A stretch of 64,000 nucleotides of DNA from Agrobacterium tumefaciens (GTDB lineage: Bacteria > Pseudomonadota > Alphaproteobacteria > Rhizobiales > Rhizobiaceae). Below the pieces are notes generated by a model. It saw nothing but the letters and a program-made list of their open reading frames with translations. It did not search any database and was not told the DNA's origin. The stretch spans positions 124,001-188,000 of the forward strand of contig JAGIAH010000008.1 in the NCBI GenBank assembly GCA_017744915.1, in the 5' to 3' direction. Of the stretch, positions 26,790 through 37,555 are shown piece after piece (the stretch's first letter is position 1; each line of letters begins with the position of its first letter). The position numbers and the translations under genes are program-made.

Positions 26790-26955
26790 GGCTCGCCCCC
26801 CTCTGTCCTGCCGGACATCTCCCCCTCAAGGGGGGAGATCAGCAGGAGGCGCTAACACCACTTCATTCGGAAAGGTTGAGATGGGCGAGACCTTGCCACT
26901 TGTCGATCTCCCCCCTTGAGGGGGAGATGCCCGGCAGGGCAGAGGGGGGTGAGCC
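26790..26955. repeat. Long inverted repeat, family B (copy 3)
   Basis: It shares the CCCCCCTCTG...CCGG.CATCTCCCCCTC arms and the interior CACTTCATTC..GTTGAGATGGGCGA with copies at 2464 and 21372. The left arm has two changes (CTGTCCTGCCGGACAT), which still form a local hairpin. It lies in the 262-bp gap between the convergent argP and penicillin-binding protein genes, where no gene is seen. Confidence 0.85.
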
Positions 26956-26992
26956 TTGCGCTCCGCCGGTAACCTCTTAACGCGACATGGTG

Positions 26993-29182
26993 TCAACGCC
27001 GCGTGGCGTCGATGCCCTCATGCGAGGAAGCATCCGCCACCTTCTGCGTCGTCACACTCAACGCCGTGGCTTCCTTCATCTTCCGCCCGATCGAGCGGAT
27101 CACACGCGTCGCCTCGGCGGAAAGCGAGCGCGGGCGGGTCAGCGCCGGCATGGCGGGTGTGTTGGCGGAGGCGGCCGCCACTTCCGCCGAAGGCTGCGGG
27201 CGGGCGCCCGTCGGCAGCGGGTTCTGGATGCCGGGGATGGGGCGCAGCTCCATGCCCTGATGGGCATAATCCATCAGCCGCTTGAAGGTCATGGCGGGAA
27301 GCGCGCCGCCGGTCATGTTGTTCATCGGCGTGAATTCGTCGTTCCCGAACCAGACCGCAGTCGTGTAGTTGCCGGTGAAGCCCACATACCAGGCGTCGCG
27401 ATAGGCCTGCGAAGTGCCGGTCTTGCCGCCGGAGACGATGCCGTTTTCCAGCGCGCCGCGCCGGGCCGTGCCCATGACGGGAATGGTCACCAGCATCTGG
27501 TTCATCTTGGAATTGGCTTCTTCGGAAAGCACCCGTTTGGCGGGCGGCTCGTTGTGGCTGAAATCGTAGAGAACATTGCCCTCGTAATCCAGCACCTGCT
27601 CGATGCCGTGGCGGCGTGACTGCATGCCGTCGGCCGGGAATACGGCATAGGCCGTCGCCTGATCGAGCACGGTCACTTCCGACGTGCCGAGCGGAATGGT
27701 CTTGTCGCTGCGCAGCGGCGTGGCGACACCCATCGCCTTGGCGGTATCGACGATCACCTGCGTGCCGAGCACATCCTTGGCGAGCCGGACCGGCACGGTA
27801 TTGTAGGATTTGGCGAGCGCCATCTGCAGCGTCACCTTGCCGGCATAGGAACGGCCGTAATTCTGCGGCGACCAGCCGCGCCAGGTCACCGGCGCGTCGG
27901 AGATCAGCGTCTCGGGCTTCATGCCCTTTTCCATGGCGGCCGAGTAGGTATAGACCTTGAAGGAGGAACCCGGCTGGCGAAGCGCCGCCGTGGCGCGGTT
28001 GAACTGGCTTTCGCCATAATCGCGCCCGCCGACCATGGCGCGCACGCCGCCGCCATTTTCGATCATCACCATCGCGCCCTGCTTGACGCGGTAACCTTCG
28101 CCATATTCGCGCAGGCCCATTTCCATCGCCTGTTCGGCTGCCTGCTGCAGGCCGGTATCGATGGTGGTGCGCACGACGACGGTGTGGTCCTTGAATTTGC
28201 CTTCGGCGGCCAGCCGCTGCACTTCGTCGAAAGCCCAGTCGAGGAAATAATCCGGCGCCTTCACATCGGCGCGGTCGATGACGGTGGCCGGGTTGCGCCG
28301 CGCGCCGATCACCTGGCCCTCGGTCATCAGCCCGCTCTGCACCAGGTTGGAAAGCACGGTGTTGGCACGGGCGCGGGCCGCCGGCAGGTTCACATGTGGC
28401 GCATATTTGGCCGGCGCCTTGAACAGGCCGGCCAGAATAGCGGATTCGGCCAGCGTCACGTCGGTCAGGTTCTTGCCGAAATAAAACTGCGCCGCCGCCG
28501 CCGCGCCGAAGGTGCCGCCGCCCATATAGGCGCGGTCGAGATAAAGGCTGAGGATTTCCTTCTTCGACATGTTGGTCTCGAGCCACAGCGCGAGGAAGGC
28601 TTCCTTGATCTTACGCTCCAGCGAGCGCTCATTGGTGAGGAACAGGTTCTTGGCGAGCTGCTGCGTCAGCGTCGAGCCGCCCTGTACCACGCCGCCGGCG
28701 CGGGCGTTTTCGCTCATGGCGCGGGCAAGGCCGATGAAATCGATGCCGAAATGGTCGAAGAAACGCCGGTCTTCGGTCGCCAGCACCGCCTTGATGAAAT
28801 GATCCGGCATCTGGTCGATCGGTACGGAATCTTCATGAATGATGCCGCGATGGCCGATGGTATTGCCGTAACGATCAAGGAAGGTGACGGCGAAATCGCC
28901 GCGGTAACGCCAGTCCTTCTTGGTTTCCTCAAAAGCCGGCATGGCGAGCGCCAGAAGCACGACGGAACCCGCCGTTCCGAAGGTCAGCGCGTCGCAGGTG
29001 AGGTTGACGAGAAGCTTTCTCCAGCCGCGCACATGCAGCTTGCGTGAAGCGATGGTGACGTCTTCCCAGAAATCCACCAGCCGTGCCGCAGCCGTCCACA
29101 GGCCGGAGTCGATGAAGCTATCGATCCGGAGCAGGATATGCCGTTTTTTACGGCCTTTTTTATCGTCTTTTTCTTCCTGCAC
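26993..29182 (-). CDS. Class A penicillin-binding protein (transglycosylase/transpeptidase)
   Basis: 729 residues from a GTG with AGGAAAA upstream. A basic cytoplasmic part and one membrane helix (about 70-85) are followed by the glycosyltransferase-51 domain: 'ATEDRRFFDHFGID' (catalytic Glu), 'GGSTLTQQLAKNLFL' and 'KIKEAFLALWLE'. The transpeptidase domain has S-S-F-K ('QPGSSFKVYTY'), S-Y-N ('LAKSYNTVP') and K-T-G-T-S. It polymerises and crosslinks peptidoglycan. The Pro/Ala-rich tail of about 70 residues beyond the transpeptidase is variable. Closest in size to PBP1-type proteins of rhizobia. Confidence 0.93.
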   Translation of the reverse strand: MQEEKDDKKGRKKRHILLRIDSFIDSGLWTAAARLVDFWEDVTIASRKLHVRGWRKLLVNLTCDALTFGTAGSVVLLALAMPAFEETKKDWRYRGDFAVTFLDRYGNTIGHRGIIHEDSVPIDQMPDHFIKAVLATEDRRFFDHFGIDFIGLARAMSENARAGGVVQGGSTLTQQLAKNLFLTNERSLERKIKEAFLALWLETNMSKKEILSLYLDRAYMGGGTFGAAAAAQFYFGKNLTDVTLAESAILAGLFKAPAKYAPHVNLPAARARANTVLSNLVQSGLMTEGQVIGARRNPATVIDRADVKAPDYFLDWAFDEVQRLAAEGKFKDHTVVVRTTIDTGLQQAAEQAMEMGLREYGEGYRVKQGAMVMIENGGGVRAMVGGRDYGESQFNRATAALRQPGSSFKVYTYSAAMEKGMKPETLISDAPVTWRGWSPQNYGRSYAGKVTLQMALAKSYNTVPVRLAKDVLGTQVIVDTAKAMGVATPLRSDKTIPLGTSEVTVLDQATAYAVFPADGMQSRRHGIEQVLDYEGNVLYDFSHNEPPAKRVLSEEANSKMNQMLVTIPVMGTARRGALENGIVSGGKTGTSQAYRDAWYVGFTGNYTTAVWFGNDEFTPMNNMTGGALPAMTFKRLMDYAHQGMELRPIPGIQNPLPTGARPQPSAEVAAASANTPAMPALTRPRSLSAEATRVIRSIGRKMKEATALSVTTQKVADASSHEGIDATRR

Positions 29183-29437
29183 CTGGCGATGTTTTCCTGT
29201 TCAACGCAACGCGGACGTCGGTATTTCTGCGTTTCAACCCATTCCCGACGCAAAACCATGGCATGCTTGTGTCGGAATTGCTTGACGCGGCGGCTTCTTG
29301 CGGGCCAATGACCCTCTGCCGTCCGCCAATCTTCATAAAATATCGTACAAACCAGCCCTTGGCGATACGATATAAAGGATTAGGGACCGGTTAAATACTC
29401 CCGTCCAAGAGATCAAAATGAAACGGAAATGTTAACG

Positions 29438-29917
29438 ATGAATGACGCGCCGTTCTGGAAAACCAAATCACTCGCGGAGATGACCGGCGAGGAATGGGAA
29501 AGCCTGTGCGACGGCTGCGGCCTGTGCTGTCTCAACAAGCTGGAGGACTGGGACACCGGCGAAGTGGCCTTCACTTCGGTGCGCTGCGTGTTGCTGGATG
29601 GTGAAAGCTGTCGATGCTCCGACTATGAGAACCGCCGCGCCACCGTGCCGGACTGTATCCAGCTCGACCTGAAGAAGGTGCATGAGATCGGCTGGCTGCC
29701 GCCCACCTGCGCCTATGCGCTGGTGCGTGACGGAAAAGACCTCTACTGGTGGCATTATCTCGTTTCCGGCGATACGCAGACGGTGCATCAGGCCGGCATT
29801 TCGGCGCGCGGGCGCACCGTCAGCGAGGCCGATGTGGATGTTGACGACTTCGAGGATTATGTGGTCGACTGGCCCCTGACAGTGGGTGAGAAGGCGGGCG
29901 AAAAGGAGCGGACCTGA
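29438..29917 (+). CDS. YcgN-family cysteine-cluster protein
   Basis: 159 residues from the ATG at 29438; an ATG at 29429 is also possible. It shows the UPF0260/YcgN pattern '[54 protein letters not shown]' with nine cysteines that could bind a metal or Fe-S cluster, followed by '[27 protein letters not shown]'. Cytoplasmic. Function unproven in the family. Confidence 0.88.
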   Translation: MNDAPFWKTKSLAEMTGEEWESLCDGCGLCCLNKLEDWDTGEVAFTSVRCVLLDGESCRCSDYENRRATVPDCIQLDLKKVHEIGWLPPTCAYALVRDGKDLYWWHYLVSGDTQTVHQAGISARGRTVSEADVDVDDFEDYVVDWPLTVGEKAGEKERT

Positions 29918-29996
29918 CGGAAAGCGGCAATTTTCGTTTTGGTCCTATTCCTGCCCCATCCGTTACCTAAACCGCTCTCACCATTCCGGCAAATGA

Positions 29997-30854
<858 letters not shown>

Positions 30855-30902
30855 AGAACCGCGCGGCCGGAGCGCCTTGAACCCGGAAAAGGATGTCGGG
30901 AT

Positions 30903-31511
30903 ATGTCGAACGCCTCCCGCGATGTCATCGGGCTCTATACGGACCACGGCGCCGATTTCGACAGGGAGCGCGGTCGTTCCCTTGCCGAAAGACCCTGGCT
31001 GGACAGGTTCACCTCGCTTTTGCCCGACGGCGGCTCCATTCTCGATATCGGCTGCGGTTCAGGCGAGCCGATTGCCGGCTATTTCATCGCCAACGGTTAT
31101 GATGTCACGGGCATCGATGCATCGCTGCCCCTGATCCAACTTTGCCGCAGCCGGTTTCCGGAAAATCTCTGGGCGGTCGCGGATATGCGCGAACTGGCCC
31201 TTGGCCGCCGCTTCGATGGCCTGATTGCCTGGCACAGTTTTTTCCACCTGAGCCCCGAGGACCAGCACCGGATGTTCGGTATCTTTCGCCAGCATGCCAA
31301 TGAGGGTGCGGCCCTGATGTTCACCGCCGGGCCGGGGCGAGGCGAAGCAATAGGCACCTTTCAGGGCAGGCCGCTCTATCACGCCAGCCTTGCGCGCGAA
31401 GACTATGAAAGCCTGCTGGTCGCACACGGTTTCCGCCTCCTCGATCACATCGTCAACGATCCGCAATGCGGTGGGGCGACGGTTTATCTCGCCAGACGAG
31501 TGGCGGCCTGA
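30903..31511 (+). CDS. Class I SAM-dependent methyltransferase
   Basis: 202 residues. Motif I 'SILDIGCGSGEPIAGYFI' (about 46-63) and the following 'DVTGIDASLPLIQLCRSRFP' form the SAM site; 'RRFDGLIAWHSFFHLSPEDQHRMF' is motif II/III as in UbiE/Methyltransf_25 enzymes. Substrate unknown. It starts 48 bases after the beta-lactamase stop and may be co-transcribed. Confidence 0.85.
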   Translation: MSNASRDVIGLYTDHGADFDRERGRSLAERPWLDRFTSLLPDGGSILDIGCGSGEPIAGYFIANGYDVTGIDASLPLIQLCRSRFPENLWAVADMRELALGRRFDGLIAWHSFFHLSPEDQHRMFGIFRQHANEGAALMFTAGPGRGEAIGTFQGRPLYHASLAREDYESLLVAHGFRLLDHIVNDPQCGGATVYLARRVAA

Positions 31512-31620
31512 AAAGCGACCGCGCGGTCGTCCGATCGCAGCGATAAGAGGTGCAAATTCCTGCTTTTATGGTCGATGCCTATGCTCACGATTCCGTGTTC
31601 AACAAAAAACTTGCCGTACC

Positions 31621-31651
31621 TTGACCTTCCCATCATGGGAAGCCCTACATA
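31621..31651 (+). promoter_or_regulatory. CueR-type promoter of copA
   Basis: TTGACC (-35, 31621-31626) and TACATA (-10, 31646-31651) are separated by 19 bp instead of 17. The spacer region carries the dyad CTTCCCAT-C-ATGGGAAG (31626-31642). Long spacer plus dyad is the hallmark of MerR-family activation by DNA twisting, and the CCTTCC..GGAAG arms resemble CueR/HmrR sites. The cueR gene lies downstream of copA. Confidence 0.85.
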
Positions 31652-31673
31652 AGGTCTCGAAAGGGGATTTCCC

Positions 31674-34252
<2,579 letters not shown>

Positions 34253-34256
<4 letters not shown>

Positions 34257-34675
34257 ATATCGGCCAGGCATCGGAAGCATCGGGCGTTTCCGCCAAGATG
34301 ATCCGGTATTACGAGCAGATCGGCCTCATCACGCCTGCCGCCCGCACCGGCAATAATTATCGGGTCTATGGCGAGCAGGATGTGCACAATCTGCGCTTCA
34401 TCAAGCGGGCGCGCACCCTCGGTTTCTCACTGGAGGAAACCGAGACGCTGCTGAAGCTCTGGCAGGACAAGAGCCGCGAGAGTTCGGCGGTGAAGGAAAT
34501 CGCGCTCGTCCACATCGCCGATCTAGAGAAGAAGATCGCCGAGATGAAGAGCATGGTGAAGACGCTCTCCCATCTCGCTCATTGTTGCGGCGGCGACCAC
34601 CGGCCCGATTGCCCCATCCTCGATGATCTCGCGGGTGCCGACAAGACAGACGGCAAGCCCGCCAGAACCCACTGA
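34253..34675 (+). CDS. cueR: Cu(I)-responsive MerR-family regulator
   Basis: 140 residues. The N-terminal helix-turn-helix '[39 protein letters not shown]' is typical MerR. A dimer helix (about 80-108) leads to the metal loop '[13 protein letters not shown]' (about 112-124), with the two Cu(I)-binding cysteines spaced as in CueR/HmrR. The start codon overlaps the copA stop. It should activate the promoter at 31621 and so its own operon. Confidence 0.94.
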
Positions 34676-34727
34676 ATTCATTGACAGCCGGCGCGAAAAT
34701 AGCGGCGTCGGCCAAAAGGAGAAAACC

Positions 34728-34928
34728 ATGAGTGCAACCATCTTCCTGATCCCGGACATGACCTGCGGCCATTGCGAAAAGACCCTGCGCGGCGCTCTCG
34801 CCGACGTGCTCCCGGACGCCGCCGTCAATATCGACCTTTCCACCCACAGGCTCACGGTAACGGGTGATGCCGCAACCGCGGAGGAGGCGATCCGCGAAGC
34901 CGGTTATTCGCCGGAACGGGCGGGCTGA
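34728..34928 (+). CDS. copZ: CopZ-like copper chaperone
   Basis: 66 residues, a single HMA domain with M-T-C-G-H-C (about 11-16) and the GYSPE tail of the family. It binds Cu(I) in the cytoplasm and passes it to CopA. The start at 34728 has AAAAGGAG upstream. It is the third gene of the copA-cueR-copZ module, 52 bases after cueR. Confidence 0.93.
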   Translation: MSATIFLIPDMTCGHCEKTLRGALADVLPDAAVNIDLSTHRLTVTGDAATAEEAIREAGYSPERAG

Positions 34929-34952
34929 CGCATCTCGTCGCTGGAATGAGGA

Positions 34953-34986
34953 GGAAAGATGTGCTACTGAGTAGCATTATCTTTCC
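34953..34986. promoter_or_regulatory. 34-bp dyad operator of parDE
   Basis: The core TGCTACT-G-AGTAGCA (34962-34976) is a perfect palindrome, and outer arms GGAAAGAT (34953-34960) and ATCTTTCC (34979-34986) extend it. It lies 20 bp ahead of parD. ParD antitoxins autoregulate through such palindromes, so this is the likely operator. Confidence 0.75.
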
Positions 34987-35005
34987 TTTGAAGGCAGAGC
35001 CCCCA

Positions 35006-35275
35006 ATGTCCGTCAAGGCATCAGTGTCCATATCCGATCAGCAGGACAGCTTCGCCCGCAGGCTGGTGGAGGAAGGGCGTTATGCCAGTCTCAGCGCTGT
35101 CGTGCAGCGCGGTCTGGATCTGCTTCGTCAGGAAACCGAAGTAAAGGATGCGGAGCTTGCCGCGCTTCGCGGCCTGCTGGCCGAGCGGGATAAGGGGGAG
35201 TTCGTCTCGCTTAATGACGGCAAGGATAGAACTGCGGCGATGATAGCAGCCAGGAAGGCCAGCTATGGCCTTTAA
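35006..35275 (+). CDS. parD: ParD-family antitoxin
   Basis: 89 residues from the ATG at 35006 (MSVKASVSISDQQDSFARRLVEEGRYASLSAVVQRGLDLL), a ribbon-helix-helix DNA-binding domain over the first 45 residues as in ParD/CC2985-type antitoxins. The C-terminal half (about 50-89) is the flexible toxin-binding part. It overlaps the toxin gene by 11 bases. The product should neutralise ParE and repress the operon through the dyad at 34953. An in-frame ATG at 34946 would begin upstream of the operator and is rejected. Confidence 0.92.
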   Translation: MSVKASVSISDQQDSFARRLVEEGRYASLSAVVQRGLDLLRQETEVKDAELAALRGLLAERDKGEFVSLNDGKDRTAAMIAARKASYGL

Positions 35276-35624
35276 GGTCCTGCGTTCGGCGCAGACGGAT
35301 CAGGACCTTGGCCTCATTCTCGACCATCTCGTTCAATCCTATCGCGAACTTGGCGACACCCTGCCGGACGCTTTCGAGCGGGCCGTCCTGCGCATCGGCG
35401 CCATCGAGGCGGATATGCAGCTCCTCGGCAAAGCGCCGTTTCAGGGTACATTGATGCCCGAATTGTTGCCCGGCCTTCGTCGGGTCACAAAAAATCAGGC
35501 GATCTTTTATTTCGATGTTGTTGAAGGCGAGAAAACGTTGCGCATTCTCGCCGTCTTCTTCGGTGGGCAGGATCATCAGCGGCATATGCTGAAGCGCCTC
35601 GTATCCGGCCAGCCAAGCGGTTAA
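35265..35624 (+). CDS. parE: ParE/RelE-superfamily toxin
   Basis: 119 residues, somewhat longer than the usual 95-100. 'FKVLRSAQTDQDLGLILDHLVQSY' is the N-terminal strand and helices of the family, and 'LLPGLRRVTKNQAIFYFDVVEGEKTLRILAVFFGGQDHQRHMLKRL' the core sheet with 'ILAVFFGGQDH', as in ParE. Family members poison DNA gyrase; the target here is unproven. Its stop overlaps that of a small antisense gene. Confidence 0.9.
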   Translation: MAFKVLRSAQTDQDLGLILDHLVQSYRELGDTLPDAFERAVLRIGAIEADMQLLGKAPFQGTLMPELLPGLRRVTKNQAIFYFDVVEGEKTLRILAVFFGGQDHQRHMLKRLVSGQPSG

Positions 35625-35731
35625 ACCTCGTCGAACGCTCCGCCCTCGCGCGAGGGATTGCGGTTGATCACTCGCTCCTCCGCGTCATCGGGAAGGGCGT
35701 CGATGTCGAGATCGAGCAGATCTTCGTCCAT
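35621..35731 (-). CDS. Small acidic protein (36 residues), putative
   Basis: The frame on the minus strand encodes MDEDLLDLDIDALPDDAEER followed by a basic then acidic tail ending GGAFDEV. An AAAGGA ribosome site lies at a normal distance before the ATG. Its stop codon overlaps the end of parE by three bases. The acidic, repeat-like start suggests a regulatory or structural peptide, but no family is recognised. It is divergent from the SoxR-box promoter, with the 5' end about 100 bp away. Confidence 0.45.
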   Translation of the reverse strand: MDEDLLDLDIDALPDDAEERVINRNPSREGGAFDEV

Positions 35732-35832
35732 GGCGGTATCCTTTCTATCGGTTCACCCGGCAAACGGTCGGTAAGGCAGAGGGTTCCTGCCGCCGCTCAT
35801 TCATTCAGTCCGGATCGGATGAAAAAGCCCGC

Positions 35833-35863
35833 TTGACCTCAATGGCACTTGAGGTTCTAGTTT
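35833..35863 (+). promoter_or_regulatory. SoxR-box promoter of the MFS gene
   Basis: ACCTCAA-TGGCAC-TTGAGGT (35836-35855) has both arms of the SoxR consensus CCTCAA-N6-TTGAGG. It lies in a 19-bp spacer between TTGACC (35833-35838) and a -10-like TAGTTT (35858-35863), the long spacing typical of MerR-family activation. This predicts induction by redox-cycling drugs. No soxR gene is in the window. Confidence 0.85.
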
Positions 35864-35898
35864 GCCCGCCGTATCGCAAAAATGGAAAGGATACGGCT

Positions 35899-37296
35899 TT
35901 GTCGAGTATGGAAATGGTGGAGAAAAACGGCTGGGGCGAATTGCTGAGCGGGGCTAACCTCTCGCTTCTGACCGTCATCTCCTCCGGTATAGGTCTGCAC
36001 GCCTTTAATCAGTTCGCGGTGGTGACGGCATTGCCCGTCGCCGTCAATGAAATCGGCGGTGCGGGTTTTTATAGCTGGGCCTATAGTCTCTATTTCGTCG
36101 GTTCCGTGGCCGGCGGCGTTACCGCCGTGCTGTTTCGTGAACGCTTTGGTGCCCGCGCCGTCCTGCTTCTGTGCTGCCTCATCTTTTCCTTCGGCTCGGT
36201 TCTTTCGGCAATTGCCGGCGATTTTTTATGGGTCGTCGTCGGCCGGGCGTTGCAGGGGGTGGCGGACGGGCTGATCGTGGCGGTGTGTTACAGCCTCATT
36301 CCCGCAGGCTTCCGCTCCGGCCTGTTGCCGAAGGTCTTTGCCATCGAGGCGGCGATCTGGGCGGTGGCCTCCTTCATCGGCCCGCTGACCGGCGGTTTCG
36401 CCACCCAGCACATCTCCTGGCGCGCCACCTTCCTGCTCTCGGCGCCGCTGATCCTGCTGCTGCTGGTCTATACGGTGGTTGCCGTTTCCGCCGAGCGGCC
36501 GGTGGCGGCCACGCGCAAGCCGCTGGTGCCGCTGTTGCTCTGCCTTGTCGGCGCATTGGCCTTTTCCGCGCCTTCCGCCTTTGAGGATGCGAGCCTGCGG
36601 GCGATCTCCCTGCTGGCGGGTGCGGCGTTGTTATGGGCTTCCCTGCGGGCAGGTATCCAGCCTTCCTCCGGCCTGTTCCCGAAGGATTCCTTCCGGCTGA
36701 AAACGGTGCTCGGCAGCGGCTTCTGGGTGCTGTTCCTGATGTCCTATGCCCATGCACTGGGTAGTGTCTATCTCGCTTATGTCGCCATCAATCTCTGGCA
36801 GCATGAGCCGACCTTTGCCGGTTTCATCGTCGTCACCATGCCGCTCGCCTGGAGTTTCGTGGCGATGCTGATCGGCAGCCTGCGCTCAAACCGCCTGCGG
36901 GAAATCTGCCTGCATTACGGCCCTTACCAGATGGTGCCGGGCTGCGTCCTGCTTGGGCTCGGGCTTGCGACGGGCAACTGGGGAGAGATGCTGCTCGGGC
37001 AAATCCTGATAGGGTCTGCCTTCGGCATGTCCTGGGCCGGCATCAGCCAGGCGGCCATGGAAGCTGCCCCGGAAGAGGAGCGCAAGATGACCGGCGCATT
37101 GCTGCCCACGGTCGCGACCCTCGGTGCTGCGGCGGGTGCGGGTGCCAGCGGCACCGTCGCCGCCGCGACCGATCTTGTCGTGCAGATCGATCGTGCGGAT
37201 GTGACGATGCCAATGCTTTATCTTTATGGGCTGGGTGCCGCCGTGTCGCTGCTGGCGATCATCACCGCGAGGGGCTTGCGGGGCGCGCGCCGATAG
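35899..37296 (+). CDS. MFS transporter under SoxR-type control
   Basis: About 465 residues if it starts at the TTG at 35899, which has GGAAAGGA seven bases upstream; a longer reading from 35833 would begin inside the promoter, and ATG 35908 is too far from the ribosome site. About 14 membrane segments; 'VGRALQGVADGLIVAVCYSLIP' and 'GPLTGGFATQHISWRATFLLSAPLILLLL' mark the DHA2-type drug exporters. The SoxR box suggests export of redox-active compounds such as phenazines, which is inference. Confidence 0.85.
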   Translation: MSSMEMVEKNGWGELLSGANLSLLTVISSGIGLHAFNQFAVVTALPVAVNEIGGAGFYSWAYSLYFVGSVAGGVTAVLFRERFGARAVLLLCCLIFSFGSVLSAIAGDFLWVVVGRALQGVADGLIVAVCYSLIPAGFRSGLLPKVFAIEAAIWAVASFIGPLTGGFATQHISWRATFLLSAPLILLLLVYTVVAVSAERPVAATRKPLVPLLLCLVGALAFSAPSAFEDASLRAISLLAGAALLWASLRAGIQPSSGLFPKDSFRLKTVLGSGFWVLFLMSYAHALGSVYLAYVAINLWQHEPTFAGFIVVTMPLAWSFVAMLIGSLRSNRLREICLHYGPYQMVPGCVLLGLGLATGNWGEMLLGQILIGSAFGMSWAGISQAAMEAAPEEERKMTGALLPTVATLGAAAGAGASGTVAAATDLVVQIDRADVTMPMLYLYGLGAAVSLLAIITARGLRGARR

Positions 37297-37313
37297 GCCG
37301 CTCGCCCGCGCCG

Positions 37314-37487
37314 TCACGATTGGGTGGTGGCGATGGTGATCGCCGCCAGATAAACGACGAAGGCCATGATGGCGATCGCGCCGATAATGACGATGATGCC
37401 CTTGCCGGCGCGTTTCTTTTCCGCCTTGTTTTCGTTGGCTTCGGTCGGAAACAGGATCGGATCGCTGGTATCGCGGATTTTGGTCAT
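37314..37487 (-). CDS. Small single-pass membrane protein
   Basis: 57 residues from the ATG at 37487 with AAGGAG upstream; a longer in-frame reading to 37559 overlaps the end of the GH32 gene and lacks a ribosome site. A hydrophilic, Lys-rich first half (MTKIRDTSDPILFPTEANEN) precedes one membrane helix of about 22 residues ('GIIVIIGAIAIMAFVVYLAAITIA'). No known family. It follows the GH32 gene on the same strand, behind a hairpin. Confidence 0.65.
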   Translation of the reverse strand: MTKIRDTSDPILFPTEANENKAEKKRAGKGIIVIIGAIAIMAFVVYLAAITIATTQS

Positions 37488-37510
37488 GCCGTTTCTCCTT
37501 ATCCGTGGAT

Positions 37511-37538
37511 TGGGCGGTTTCGGTCTATCAACCGCCCA
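37511..37538 (-). terminator. Hairpin after the GH32 gene
   Basis: TGGGCGGTT and AACCGCCCA form a perfect 9-bp stem with a ten-base loop, between the GH32 stop (37556) and the ribosome site of the 57-residue gene. No T-tract, so partial termination or mRNA stabilisation is as likely as full termination. Confidence 0.45.
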
Positions 37539-37555
37539 GTCCGTCAAAAGGTTCC

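Noticed and set aside
35833..35898. N-terminal extension of the SoxR-box MFS protein
   Set aside because: The extension begins at the -35 element and reads through the SoxR box and -10 region, so it would lie upstream of the transcript start.
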